Of a stretch of 64,000 nt of DNA, positions 50,938-63,900 are shown one piece after another. The DNA is from Halichondria panicea (Eukaryota > Porifera > Demospongiae > Suberitida > Halichondriidae), in assembly GCF_963675165.1 (NCBI RefSeq), contig NC_087386.1, forward strand, positions 298,931 through 362,930, given 5' to 3'. The notes beneath the pieces were generated by a model. It was not told where the DNA came from. It saw only the letters and a program-made list of their open reading frames with translations, and searched no databases. The number at the start of each line of letters is the position of its first letter. Positions within the stretch are counted from its first letter, which is position 1. A program made the position numbers and the translations under genes.

Positions 50938-51253
50938 TTCGTTTTTATATTGATGATGCTATTTTGTGTGTACTGTAACATGTGCTATTAAATGCTTTTT
51001 CATAACATTGAGTGTTGATCTGTGAAAAGTTAAACTGAGCATGTGCGCTGCATGCATAACTATGCGCTGCAGTGTGAGCGCTTAATTAGCAACGCCCACA
51101 CAATCGAGTCCTATAATTATAATATTATAGCATTCTTGGTTAGAACCACAGTCATGTATACAGATAAGAGAGTTACGTTAACAAAGGAATTTATAAACTG
51201 TATACATAATCAATAATTAAACAGTCCGAGTGTCCCATGTTGAGTTAGTAAGT
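50938..51253. other. Convergent intergenic region
   Basis: This lies between the Roco A stop and the 3' end of the ODAD3 fragment. AT-rich, with no gene seen. Confidence 0.5.
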
Positions 51254-53320
51254 TCATCTCTTTCTTTTCTTCTTAGCATCAGCCTCATCGTCATCGTCCT
51301 GAGGTTTAGCCTTTGTCTTAGACTCCACTAGAGCAGTGGTTGTTTTCTTCATGAGATCTCTGCTCACAAACTCCTCATCGCTACCACTGTCCTCGTCTAC
51401 AGGGGGGGGGGGGTTAGAATAATACATACAAGTCTATACATTGCTTACCATAGAACATTTGTCGTGAGCCCATCTTTGGCAGGTCCACCTTCACATTGCC
51501 AGCCATACCGCCCTCGACAACATGGCGGAACTGTGACAACAGAAATACAGTGGATGTACTTTAGAATAAAAAACAGCAACACATTACAGTCCTCGTGGAT
51601 CTAAGACACAGTGATTTATAATTATAATAATTAAGTCACAGCAGCTCACCTCCTCGTCCTCCATCTCCTTGTGGACAGTGTCCAGGTCCCTACTAGAGAG
51701 CTCCTCCGCTAGACTCACTAACTTGCCCTCCACACTGCTCAGCTGTTCGATCACATACTCCTCACTGCCAGGGGACAGCTTGGGCTTCAGGGCATGAGAG
51801 TGAGGCTATACAGGGGTTAGGGGGTATGTGTTGGTACAGGGCATGAGAGTGGGGCTATACAGGGGTTAGGGGGTATGTGTTGGTACAGGGCATGAGAGTG
51901 AGGCTATACAGAGGTTAGGGGGTATGTGTTGGTACAGGGCATGAGAGTGGGGCTATACAGGGGTTAGGGGGTATGTGTTGGTACAGGGCATGAGAGTGAG
52001 GCTATACAGAGGTTAGGGGGTATGTGTTGGTACACAGGGCATGAGAGTGGGGCTATACAGGGGTTAGGGGGTATGTGTTGGTACAGGGCATGAGAGTGAG
52101 GCTATACAGAGGTTAGGGGGTATGTGTTGGTACAGGGCATGAGAGTGAGGCTATACAGGGGTTAGGGGGTATGTGTTGGTACAGGGCATGAGAGTGAGGC
52201 TATACAGAGGTTAGGGGGTATGTGTTGGTACAGGGCATGAGAGTGAGGCTATACAGAGGTTAGGGGGTATGTGTTGGTACACAGGGCATGAGAGTGGGGC
52301 TATACAGGGGTTAGGGGGTATGTGTTGGTACAGGGCATGAGAGTGAGGCTATACAGGGGTTAGGGGGTATGTGTTGGTACAGGGCATGAGAGTGGGGCTA
52401 TACAGGGGTTAGGGGGTATGTGTTGGTACAGGGCATGAGAGTGAGGCTATACAGGGGTTAGGGGGTATGTGTTGGTACAGGGCATGAGAGTGAGGCTATA
52501 CAGAGGTTAGGGGGTATGTGTTGGTACAGGGCATGAGAGTGAGGCTATACAGGGGTTAGGGGGTATGTGTTGGTACACAGGGCATGAGAGTGGGGCTATA
52601 CAGGGGTTAGGGGGTGTGTGTTGGTACAGGGCATGAGAGTGAGGCTATACAGGGGTTAGGGGGTGTGTGTTGGTACAGGGCATGAGAGTGAGGCTATACA
52701 GGGGTTAGGGGGTATGTGTTGGTACAGGGCATGAGAGTGGGGCTATACAGGGGTTAGGGAGTATGTGTTGGTACAGGGCATGAGAGTTGAGAGTGGGGCT
52801 ATACAGGGGTTAGGGAGTGTGTGTTGGTACAGGGCATGAGAGTGAGGCTATACAGGGGTTAGGGGGTATGTGTTGGTACAGGGCATGAGAGTGGGGCTAT
52901 ACAGGGGTTAGGGGGTATGTGTTGGTACAGGGCATGAGAGTGAGGCTATACAGGGGTTAGGGGGTATGTGTTGGTACAGGGCATGAGAGTGGGGCTATAC
53001 AGGGGTTAGGGGGTATGTGTTGGTACAGGGCATGAGAGTGAGGCTATAATAAATTGAAGTCCTATACAATTTTATATTGCACCACAATTAATCTAAAGCT
53101 TGTACTACATTTGCAGATATGTACTTGTGTAGTCGTACAATACACACACACAGTACTTTCTTACTGCTTTGATGTGCTGCATCTTCTCTGTGAGATGCTC
53201 CACTCCGTTGTTGACCTGTCCCAAAAGTTTATTGGCACTCTTGGTTTTACTCTCACTCTCAGCACACTTCCTCTTGGCATCGTCAAGGTGACCTTAGAAC
53301 TCCTCCAGCATACGCTGACC

Positions 53321-53361
<41 letters not shown>

Positions 53362-53669
53362 TAAATGGAGTAGTAGCTATTAGCATGAATGCTTTGTACA
53401 CCACTTTCTAAGTAGCAGTGTACATGTACATACTAAGTTAGTACAACAGTACTGTCTGCATACATGTATAGTACACGTGTGTATGATTCTTACGTAGACA
53501 TCTTTGCCTCTCCCGAGTACTTGAGGTCCTCAAACTGTGCCTGCAGCTTCTCCCTCTCCTCCTTGAGCCGTGACACCACCTTAGTGTTCTCCTCTCTCAG
53601 CTGCTCCAAATGTCTCTTAGTGTCCCCCTGGTTCAGGAACCTATCCACCACCTCCTGGATGTCTGACAC
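51254..53669 (-). pseudogene. ODAD3: 3' fragment of probable ODAD3 (CCDC151), broken by the duplication
   Basis: Five minus-strand exons: 53494-53669 (5' end cut), 53165-53321, 51650-51784, 51449-51530 and 51254-51396 (stop). They encode a coiled coil (VVDRFLNQGDTKRHLEQLRE, KYSGEAKMST, GVEHLTEKMQHIKA), then EQLSSVEGKLVSLAEEL and an acidic/basic tail ending KKKRKR. This resembles the C-terminal half of the outer-dynein-arm docking subunit ODAD3; the assignment is from memory. The 5' half and promoter are absent because the duplication edge lies at 53669. An in-frame TAA (53294-53296) interrupts the second exon, and the frame is otherwise open. A decaying leftover of a tandem duplication fits all of this. 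Confidence 0.65.
51786..53046 (-). repeat. 47-49 bp minisatellite, about 26 copies, at an ODAD3 acceptor
   Basis: Plus-strand unit: CAGGGCATGAGAGTGAGGCT, then ATACAGGGGTTAGGGGGTAT and GTGTTGGTA. Nearly uniform, with G/A variants. It fills the intron between exons 51650-51784 and 53165-53321 and begins within a few bases of the acceptor at 51784/51785. Confidence 0.95.
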
Positions 53670-54656
53670 TCTTTAGGCAGCTCCAATTTTGTGTACAGAT
53701 CCAACTTGTCACAGCTTGGCCAGATGTCTCCCTGCATGATTGGATCGATTTTATCTCTGCCAAGGAGAATTTGACATCTTCACAACTTAGGAGGCCGGCT
53801 AGATCGTGGGCACAGAATTCAAACACGAGGTAAATGCTCCCTCTCTCTCTGTTGTACGGAGTCGCTGTAAGGAGAGAGAGAGATATCGTATATAGCAGGT
53901 TTATATTGAGGGTATAAACTTTCGCGGAAAGGCTACTAGAAAGGTTTTCGAAGATTTACTTCTCACGAAATAGCAGATTTTTTTGGCATGCATGCGATAT
54001 TAAATTCGTGGGTATAAACATTTGCGGTACAATTAATCAGCGAGCATTTATACTCGCTATACGGTACCTTGCTATACAATCATAAATTAATTTGTGAGGC
54101 CATTTCCACTGATACAAACTAGTCAATGGTGCTACATTACCTTTGGTCCTACAGATCTCAATAAGGGACACGATGTTCTCATGGTCGAGCAGTTGTAGTA
54201 TCCGTATCTCCCTCAGTGCAGTCATGGGAAACTGCACAGTGTGTGACAATGAATGAAATGTCACCTTATTGAAACAACAGGCTGTTATGACACTTAAGAC
54301 TACCTACACAAAACATGATATGCTGCATGCTTATGGGCGAAATATAGAAATATTGCATAATTAGAGTGCCGCCTTCAATTGAGATGTTCCGGTACTGTGA
54401 CCACGACTCACCCCTTCAGTCTCATTCTCCATCCGCACTTTCTTAAGAGCTACGAGTGCATTTGTCCTCCTATTGCGAGCTTTAAACACCTCCTTAATAG
54501 TGACGAAGACATTGTTACTGATCATACAGGATTCTAGAGTGCTGCCATGAACGTGAACAGATTGTATCTCTATCAGAAAGCTCCCTTAATTGAGTCCTAA
54601 TACGATTTATGGGAAGTCAACGTTGTGTGTGTGTGTGTGTGTGTGTGCCCTTTGTG

Positions 54657-54702
<46 letters not shown>

Positions 54703-54844
54703 GAACTCACCCAAAAGTTCCCTGGCCAACTTTGGCCAACCGCTCATACTTTCCAATCTCTGGACAGAAGGGGAAGTTGATGGCAGAGGATTTCATGGGT
54801 CCCCCAGAGCTCGCCTGACTAGAGGTAGTGCCTGAAGCACTCAT
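53669..54844 (-). pseudogene. CDK9: Truncated CDK9 copy, fused to ODAD3 fragment
   Basis: Copies of CDK9 exon 1 (54711-54844, intact), exon 2 (about 54408-54490), exon 3 (54118-54208 region, intact) and a shrunken exon 4. Exon 4 has internal deletions: sequence after LAEIKSI jumps to near the WPSCDKLDLYTKLELP segment in another frame, losing the catalytic HRD and DFG. The exon 2 acceptor changed from TTAG|G to TTAAG|, which shifts the frame by one. Beyond 53669 reading would enter ODAD3 in a wrong frame and stop. No active kinase can be made; a short transcript from the retained promoter is possible. Confidence 0.88.
54629..54700. repeat. (TG)n microsatellite in the CDK9 pseudogene intron 1
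   Basis: Two TG runs separated by CCCTTTGTGAGGG. It is more uniform than the GTGTGCGTGTGCATG-type sequence at the same place in unit A (40345-40445). Confidence 0.9.
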
Positions 54845-54973
54845 GGCCGGCCGGCTGTGTGTGTTTGGTGTGCCAAGTCAACTGTGCTAACCACGCCCCT
54901 AACCAATAGGTCATTACCTCTAGCCACTCCCACAAAGAAATATAGGGGTGTTCCAGCTAGACCTTCCCTTGAA

Positions 54974-57900
54974 ATGGCTGAATCTACAACACTGAATGCT
55001 GCTAGTTCCCCACAGTTGATGGAGGATGATTTCACTACTGGGGAATGGGTATGATATTCACATGATAGATAGATACTCAATGATCAGTGCATTCTCCTAG
55101 TGCCTAGATGTACTTGTTGACCACCCATAAACACACTTGGCATCATTCATTCATCACAGTATAGTGCCTACACTCTACCCTGTCAGTGTGAGGTGTTTTA
55201 TCTCATGTTGTTGTTCTCTCCACATGTACCACTCTCTCTGGATGGACAACAGTGGGAGATTAAGGTACGTTGTGTGCAATCACATTCTACCAAGCTGACA
55301 TGCTTGTGCTCTGAGCACTTGTTGTTAGGAGGTAGACAGTGTAAAGAAGAGCACATACGGATAACTGAATGTGATACTATTCCTTAATTGAGACAAGTAG
55401 ATCTACTCGTAGTAGTACCTGAAAGTATGCATGGTTAATCAAGTGTTTCAGTCTGCATGTTTGGCTGTCCACAATTGTTTCCCCTCCCCCTGTGTTCATG
55501 CATCACCAGTGTACTGTATCACTGCACTAATGTTCTCTTCCTTCCATTTCATGCATCTCCACCTCACCTTTGACTGACCCTCTGAAACAACAGACTGTAA
55601 GTTGGTGTGTGTTGTCAGAGTATTTAGTGTCTGTTGCATATTCTGTGATGTTTCTACTTCCCCATTATTACTCTTGTGTGTGTGCAGTGCCATAGTGTTA
55701 TATAGGGAAATATTTAGTATGATCACATTCAACCTCGTAATCATTCATTTACTATCTTCCCACTGTTTGCCCTGTGGACTCTCCCTCTCTGGATCAACAG
55801 TGGGTTAGTTGTGTTTGCACGTGCACACTTATTTTAATGGTTACTAGGAACTCGTAAATTAATATTTAGCCGAGGCCCACACAACTTATTAGGCTGTACT
55901 TATATTACTTTTGGTGGTTCATAGAATATGCATCTAAGTTGGTACATTATCGTGTTTGTCTCTTCCCATGCACACACTCATTCCTATGTTGGACCACACA
56001 CTGATTTGGACTACTGTAGGAGGTGAGCTTCTTACGAGTACTCAATGTCCACACACTAAAATGGTTCAGCTGCAATGTGTACGGATGTACTGGTTACCTA
56101 GCATCATTAGCGTGTGTCCCTTGTCCTCTAGAGCTGACCCTCTCCCTCGTATAGGGTAGACCATGGCTACGAGGACGATATCAGCCTCCCAGTTTGTGGT
56201 TACCCCAGGTGTAGGCCAGGGCACATTTTAACTGTTCAATTCGTAGTCCCATTTTACGCACAAGTTGGTGTGTATCATTAATTTTGTGTACATTGTGTTC
56301 ATGTAAATTCCACAACTAATTAAGTTGTTGAAGATTTTTCCCAAGAGCTTTTCTATGCACCACCATTGTGTACATTGTGTACATGTAAATTTGTGTTTAT
56401 GTAAATTCCCCAACCAATTAAGTGCCTACTGAACCTAAAACTTGTTGTTGCCTATTTCTCCCAACTTTTTTATTTCTTAGCTTTTCTATGCCAGGTCTAG
56501 CCACTTGTTGCTATGTGTAGTCAGTCCCATACACACCAGCGTTCAACTGATCTGATGTCTTGTATGTGTGTTAAGATTAAATCTCTCCCTCACATGTACC
56601 ATTTGATGTGTATCAGAAGGCCATTGAGGTATGTTGTGATTGTGTGTGTGTCTCGTGGAGTGCGTGTGTTGTATTGTACAACAAACAAAATCATATGTAT
56701 TAAAGTTGTACATGTAAGATGCTTGTTGTACCGTTTACCGTCCCTTCCACTGACCCACCCACTGACCCTTCCATTATCTGCTATTGCTAGTACCGAGTAC
56801 CTGTGTGTGTACTAGCCAGTGTGTGTACTACCAGTGTTCATATCACTCTCTCCTCACATGTACCCTCTGTGGACTGTTACTCAACAACAGACTGTGAGTT
56901 TATTGCATGTACATATAATGGCGTACTAGGCTGACTTGTATACATGTACTACTGCATGAAGGCAGAAAGAATAACTTGCGTGACTTTATTTAGGATTAGT
57001 ACGTACTGAAAGTTTCATGCTGTACAGACGTGTACTTGAAATAATTGATGTATACATGTGTGAATGCATTCATATACTATATAGCGCGAAATTTTTGAGG
57101 CACTTATATTTCGTGAAATGGCCTCTAAACGCATTTCGTTGCACAATGTTCGCGGAATATCTGCTTACCGGAAGCCACGCCTTTAAATCTTTGCACGTTA
57201 TAGCAGATAATTCTAATTAAAGAACAATTTTCGTGGACTTAGTACGTACTGAAAGTTTCATGCTGTACAGACGTGTACTTGCAATAATTGATGTATACAT
57301 GTGTGAATGCATTCGTGTATTTGAACATGTTCATTTCTCTACATGTCCGTGTCCTACTGCTTGTTAATGTGACTACTGCTAATGATTACTGGAACAACAG
57401 AGTGTAAGTTACAGTATGCAGACATGTATGAATGCACTCACTGCTCCTACCATCATCCCCCTCTCTCTGTTTCCATGTGTGTCTTACGCTGGTGTCTCAT
57501 TGGACTAAACAGAAGGTGAGCGGGACACTGCACTGACTTGTGACTGTACTTGTGTCAGTAATGTTTGAGTTGCATGAGTACATGTGTATTGGCATTCATA
57601 GTGTACAGGTTTGTGATTATATTCTTTTCTCTCTCCCTACATTTCCATGGTTACTGAATATCTGGAACAATAGAAAGTGAGTCAAACAATGTTGGCAAAC
57701 ATACCGTACACCTCATGTGCATTCAGTTTGTAATAGTCTTATATCCTTACCTGACCCTCGTAGCTACACCTATAGACAACTCATAATGTGTGACCACAAA
57801 CACACAGTCTAACTCACTCTTGTCTTTGTTCACCTTGTCCAGTATAAGGCTGGGCATGAGAGTGAACTGAAGCGTCATGAGACGGTGAGTGTTGACAGTT

Positions 57901-60900
57901 GCACTTACTACTCTCGTGGTAAGAGTGGTACACGCAGTCTAGCAGAACGACAATGTGTGTACATGTACTGTCCATTGTATGATGAATGGTTGCTTTTTGT
58001 CTACCTTTGTGTATGTTTTATAAGCCCACTTTTACTGTTTGACTGTGTGAGGTTATACCGTATAGCGGGTAAATATAATATTATGATATACTCGTCAAGG
58101 TTGGTGGTTGCTGATTTTTATATTTTGATAATTTGTACATTTGTATCAGCTGTATGTTCTATTTGGTGGAATGTTCATTCAGTCGTATATATATTCTTTA
58201 CTCCCCCAGAGAAGAGCTGCCCTCCAACAGAGACTGTCTGGTGACATCACTGACCAGGACCGGAGACAACTGCAGGGAGAGCTGAAGGAGATGGAGGGGG
58301 AGATCAAGAAGTGTGTCTCAAAGATACAAGTGTGTGAGGGGAGGATACAATACTATGAGAATGAGATTGCTAAGACACGACTAAGACCAGAGGAGAGGCA
58401 GAGAAAGGAAGGTGAGGGGAGCAAGGAACTTTATAGTACAGTGAGTGTTGATGCTCATAGTTGCAATCACTCGTACCTGTAGCAACTTACATGTAGTGTG
58501 TTATTAGTAGACTGTACATACAGCTGGTCCATTTAATGAAAGCTTTTACTATGTTCGTAATCCCGCTCTTTTTGTTGGTTTTATAAACTTTATGTTGCTA
58601 GGAAACTGACTTTTGTACACGTCTGAGCTACCGTATATGCTTGATCAGAGGTCGCTCTCAAATAGTAGCCTCAGTGAACTTTGACTCTAGCATTTCTGCA
58701 CGTGGCAGCCAGGCTAGTATTAATGATTTAGCTACATGTACCTAGCTACTAGCCTAGTAGCTAGGTACAGGTAGCAGCTTGTTAGTGCTTCACCGTGGCA
58801 AAGACTTTCTCATGGCAGAGTTCAGGTTTATGCAGGTGAAAAGAACTTTTGAGGACAAACTAAAGGTTGTTGAATTAGCTGGAGCTAATAAACGCCGCTT
58901 TTGAATTGTAGCCTCCTCTTCCAGAAAATGAAACATTTAGTAGCCGCGGCCTCTGATCAAGCATATACGGTATATTCCTTGCTATTCCACACATCTGTCA
59001 CAGTGTACATGTATTATAATTATGGACACTGTTTATCAGACGTTGATTAATACGTACATCAATATGTGCACATACATGTACAGTCATTGTGATTGAGTGA
59101 TTGGGTTGGTAACGTTGTACTGTGTACTTAGTGACATCATCATGTTAATTCATTCATAGCACATTCCTGTAATGATCAGCCACATTCCCTGTCATTGGTG
59201 GGTCACTCACTTAGCAAGCTTTATGTACGTACAGCTGCTGTATCCATTGTTTGTAGCAGATCGATGCCGGTCCTTCCATTAATTAACCTTTTGTGTAACT
59301 TGAGTTACACTACACAGTGGCGGATCTAGGGGGAGATCCCAGGGTGCCACGGATCCCCCCTTTCAGTATAGCTATTGTGACTTTACTACAGCTACCAGCG
59401 AGCTATTTATCAGTTTTGTAGCTATTGTAATTTGATTCAATCATTGTACCTGTTGTTCTGATGCATCAACTGCCAAAGGAGTGTTCAGGTTAGCTAGGCT
59501 AGCTAGTTGACTGTTCGTGGCAGCTAGCTAGCTCTACACAAGGGACTTCTCCTGGCTGAGTATTGGATTTTCCCTAGTCACATGAGACCGGAAGTGGGCA
59601 TAACCCCAACAATTTTGCACTGTGCGCTCGTAGTTTGGAACCCCCCTTTTATGTAAGAGCTACCTAGTTGCCTTCCACACTCAAATGTACTCTATTGCGT
59701 GTACATGCAGAATGATTTGTGTATGTGTGTATTCTGAGTCTGCTCACCTGAATGCCATAGCGCTGCTCTTACAGCGTGGATAGCCTCCACAAATAATGGC
59801 ATAAAAGCAAGCAAAAGCTAAGACACTTACTATACACATTGGCTATAGAGCTAGCTAGATGTAGTAGTCGGCTTTAATTCGAGGCACTTCATTACACATG
59901 CGCACTATGACAGCCAACTGGAGCCCTACCTGAGAAGACACTACATGGCTGTACATATTATTATGTCTCGGGTGCACATTGTCAGCTTAAAATTAATGGA
60001 ATAGCTGCAACTGTTTTCGTAAAAACAGCCGCTTTGCTGAAAACACAAGCAGCACCGGTGTGTGTTCGTTCAATTGGTGTTCGTTCAATTGAAGGCCCTT
60101 TACCAGTAAAGTCGTGACGTATGATTATAATGTTGGTAAAGGAAGATTTGTGCATACATTTCTCATGTTTTCTACTCATCACCATTCTTTTATTACATCA
60201 ATCAAATGTTTACATGTCTTTTGTAGCTAGGCAACCAACTACATATGTGTTATGTTTGAGTTAGTGTATGCATGTGTAATTATAGTGACATATTGTTTAG
60301 AATCGAAGCGATTGTTTGATGAGGCGATGAAGCACGGACACGTCTTGGTCAACATTGTCAACATGCTCGTGTTTGGACCGGCGGGAACAGGGAAGACCAA
60401 CCTCAAGCACCTGCTAACTGACAAGCCCCCTCCACTACAGCGACACAGCACTCCTTGTATGGAAAAGCCAGTACGCATTCGATCCGTGTCCAACACGAAA
60501 TTCAAAACAACTGGAAGAGGCTGGGAAGAGATGTCTCAGCCAAAGCTGCGCAAGCTACTTGCTCAAATTATCGCCAAGTTACCAAAAGAAAGCACTGATC
60601 CATCCACCGTATCAAGGGTTGCCAAGAGCTTGAAGAAGATGACCACAACCAAGCTATTTTCTGACCACTTTTCTGATTCCATTTCGAGCCCATCGAGGAA
60701 CGATTCCGATGAACTTTCTGGCTCTACAAGAAAGTTGAAGAAAGCCGTTGATAAAGTGATAGCGAGTGTAGTGAGTGGTGTGGCAGAAGAGCTGAAGCCA
60801 GCCACACAGGGAACTGACCAACTGTCGAGCAGTGACCAGCAAGAAGGAGAACTGTTTGATTCCAACTGGGTGTACGTTACCGACTGTGGCGGCCAGCCGC

Positions 60901-63900
60901 AATTCCACGACATCAGCCCTCTCTTCATCAAGCACATTTCGGTGGCGTTGATAGTCCTGCGTTTGATTGACGAACTCTCCAGTTTCCCTTCTGACGAGTA
61001 CTACAAGGATGGGCAGCTTGTTGGTAGTCCTCATGCATCTCACATGACCCTCGGGGAGACACTTCAGAGTCTCATTCGATCCATTGAGTCCCATACCTCA
61101 CAAGACAAGAAGCCGAAGATGATATTTGTGGGCACATTCTTAGATCAGCTGAAGAGCTCGGATACACTTATCAAGAGGAATCAAGAGATTCTCGACATGC
61201 TGCCACCCGATATCAAGAAGCTATTGGTGTACGAAAATCTTGGAATGAACAATCTGATTTTTGGTCTCAACACAATCAGCCGAGAAGAAGATTCACTGGC
61301 CACTGCCAATAGGATTAGAATTGCTATTGAGCGCTCTATTCCGTTGAAAGTCAAAATGCCCATCTGGTGGTCCTTCTTGGATTCACTTCTCCAGAGTTTA
61401 TCTGCCAGTCTCGAGCGAGGTGTACTAGGCATTGAAGAATGTCTCCAATTAGCCACTCGATTTGGTTATGTGCTCAAAGATCTTGAAGCTGCTCTGGTCT
61501 TCTTTGACAGCGTGTGTATAGCGCACTACTATCCCTCCATTCTCCCCAACACAGTGTTTGTGGATGCCCAGATTCCACTAGACAAGATCACCGAGCTCTC
61601 ACAGCACGCCATCTCCCTGAGGGATCCTGAAGTTAAATCAAACACAGGAGGGACAGATGCCGAATGGAAGAGATTTAGAGACGAGGGCATAATCACTGTA
61701 AAGTTCCTACAATTCTTCGAGAAGCATTACATTAAAGGCATCTTTTCTCCAGAAGATATGCTGTTGATCATGAAAAAGCTTCTCGTGATTGCTCCCATTC
61801 CACTAGTGGAAGCCACTCCCTACCAAGCCGAGTTCTTCATGCCATCTCTACTCACATCGATCCCACCTGCTGAGCTAGACAAAGTTCGTTCCTCCTTCAC
61901 AACATCACCCCTCGCTGTCTACTTTCGTAGTGGGTGTATTCGCTCTGGAGTGTTTTGCTGTCTAGTTGTGGACGTAATCAAGAGGGTGGGCTGGCAAGTT
62001 TTGCTGCCTTCAGGGAAACCAATCTGTTTTGCTAAAAATTGTATCCAGCTAAGAATTCCCAAGCACCCGTGTACCGTGGCTCTGATCGACTCATTCTCGT
62101 ATATCGAAGTATACATTGACGTCCCTTTTCCTCTGCGCAAAAAACTTTGTCTTTCCATTCGCAATGAAATTTTGAACAGCATTAAATCGTCGTGTGACAT
62201 GTTACATTACAACAACGACACACCCGAGACAGGCATCTTTTGCCCATGCAAGAAGAGCACTGGAAGCATACGCAAATTGCACCTTGCTGATGTCAGCGAA
62301 CAGAAAGACTATTGGATATGCTCCCAGGAAGCACGTGTGTGGGGAGAGCTCACTGATGAAGGTAGAATCTGGCTGGACCATAGCGAAGGTTCTGGTGAGT
62401 ACCGAGTGATTTTTATAATTAAAAAGTATATATTTTTCCCTCAATTAGGTGAATCATCCTCTGCTACGAGAGGCACTTGTACGAAGACTGAGAGAAATAG
62501 TGATCAGCAGCAAAACTCCGGTAAGTATACATAACAGCAGCTCTCTATTGAGTGGAAGAACAACATTAACTATCGTTGGTTTGATATGCATGTTGTTGTT
62601 TTAGTAATTCCTTTGTTTTGTTCAGTCCATCAATGTGGGACTCTGGCCAATGTTGTTAGTAGCACTGGATCTGGAATGAGTGATCAACAGCCTTGTTTGA
62701 GTGAGCATGTTAATTGATAAACGTACTACATGAGTGTAACTGCTGTGTCTGCTTTTCCTCAGGTAATTCTGTAATGGAAGATGTGTGCTTGAAGACGGAA
62801 GTACATGTGCATGTTCATGATCAGCGAAATACTTCTGGTAAGCTTTTTATTTTGTGGTTTTTTTGTTTATAACCGTTCCCTCCTCAGACAAATCGTCTCC
62901 TGTGTTCGATATAATGAGTGATCAACATACCAGTAAGAAAATTCAACAAGTTATTTTGAGTTTGAAAGTTTACTTTTTTTCTCGGACCACATTTAGTATA
63001 ACTGTTGTTTTCTTCAGGTGAATTGTCCTCTGTTACAGTAATGGAAGATGTGTGTAAGAAGACTGGAGTGAGGGACCAACAACTAGATCAAGAAATCCCT
63101 GAGAATGACATCACTCGATTTGCGGAGAAATTTCCTCAACTGCTGAGCGTGCACAAGGTAGGTAGTACTCTACATCTTAATAAGTACTTATCATCCTGAC
63201 ATTTTGGCAAGGGAAGTACATGTAAGATGTTAGGTGGGGATGATGACATGTTTGTGGTATGCCAATAATCAAGAATTCATTAACATGCCCGATTATTATT
63301 GTTCACCAGAACCACTCAATTGTATTCCCATTGAGTTTCCTAGAAGGTATTTGCTATAGGGGCAATCCCCACCAAATGAAACACTGTTTATTTTACAGGC
63401 TTTGACAATTAACGATCTACAACATGTCTACGTGACTCTACATGAAAGTGCCCCTTACTGGTTGAATCTGGGATTGGCTCTAGGTCTAACTCATCCTGTT
63501 CTCAACAACATCGATACTGGCAAGCATCGTGGCGATAATCTGTCTTGCTTGCGTGAAATGCTGGTTAAGCTCCTGAGTACACAAGATGTAACATGGAGTC
63601 TCTTGTCAGACGCTCTCAAAAATCCCACAGTGAAACTCGTCAATTTAGCAGATAGCATCACAGGTAACCATTTTCAATGTTTGTGTAGTTTGCTTTATTT
63701 GTCATTTTTAGTGCTTGATATAGACAATAAATTGTACGTATTATTAATTTTAGTGATACCTTTTCTTCATGCAGTCAATCAATCCACAACTCCTAACCTG
63801 CTCGATCGACTCAGCCTCCCCCCAGCCTCCCTCGGTGAATTAACTGATGTCACACGTCGTTATGGCAATCAAGCTGGAGTGGCTCATGCATTGAGAGCGT

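Larger units (their letters stand above)
39069..53668. repeat. Tandem segmental duplication, unit A (about 14.6 kb)
   Basis: Sequence from CTCTTTAGGCAGCTCC inside CDK9 exon 4 is repeated in direct orientation starting at 53669. Corresponding introns are nearly identical; for example, intron 41286-41490 against 55597-55800 shows a single-base indel. Unit A carries most of CDK9, Roco gene A and the 3' part of ODAD3. It also has extra TE and minisatellite insertions that unit B lacks. Confidence 0.92.
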
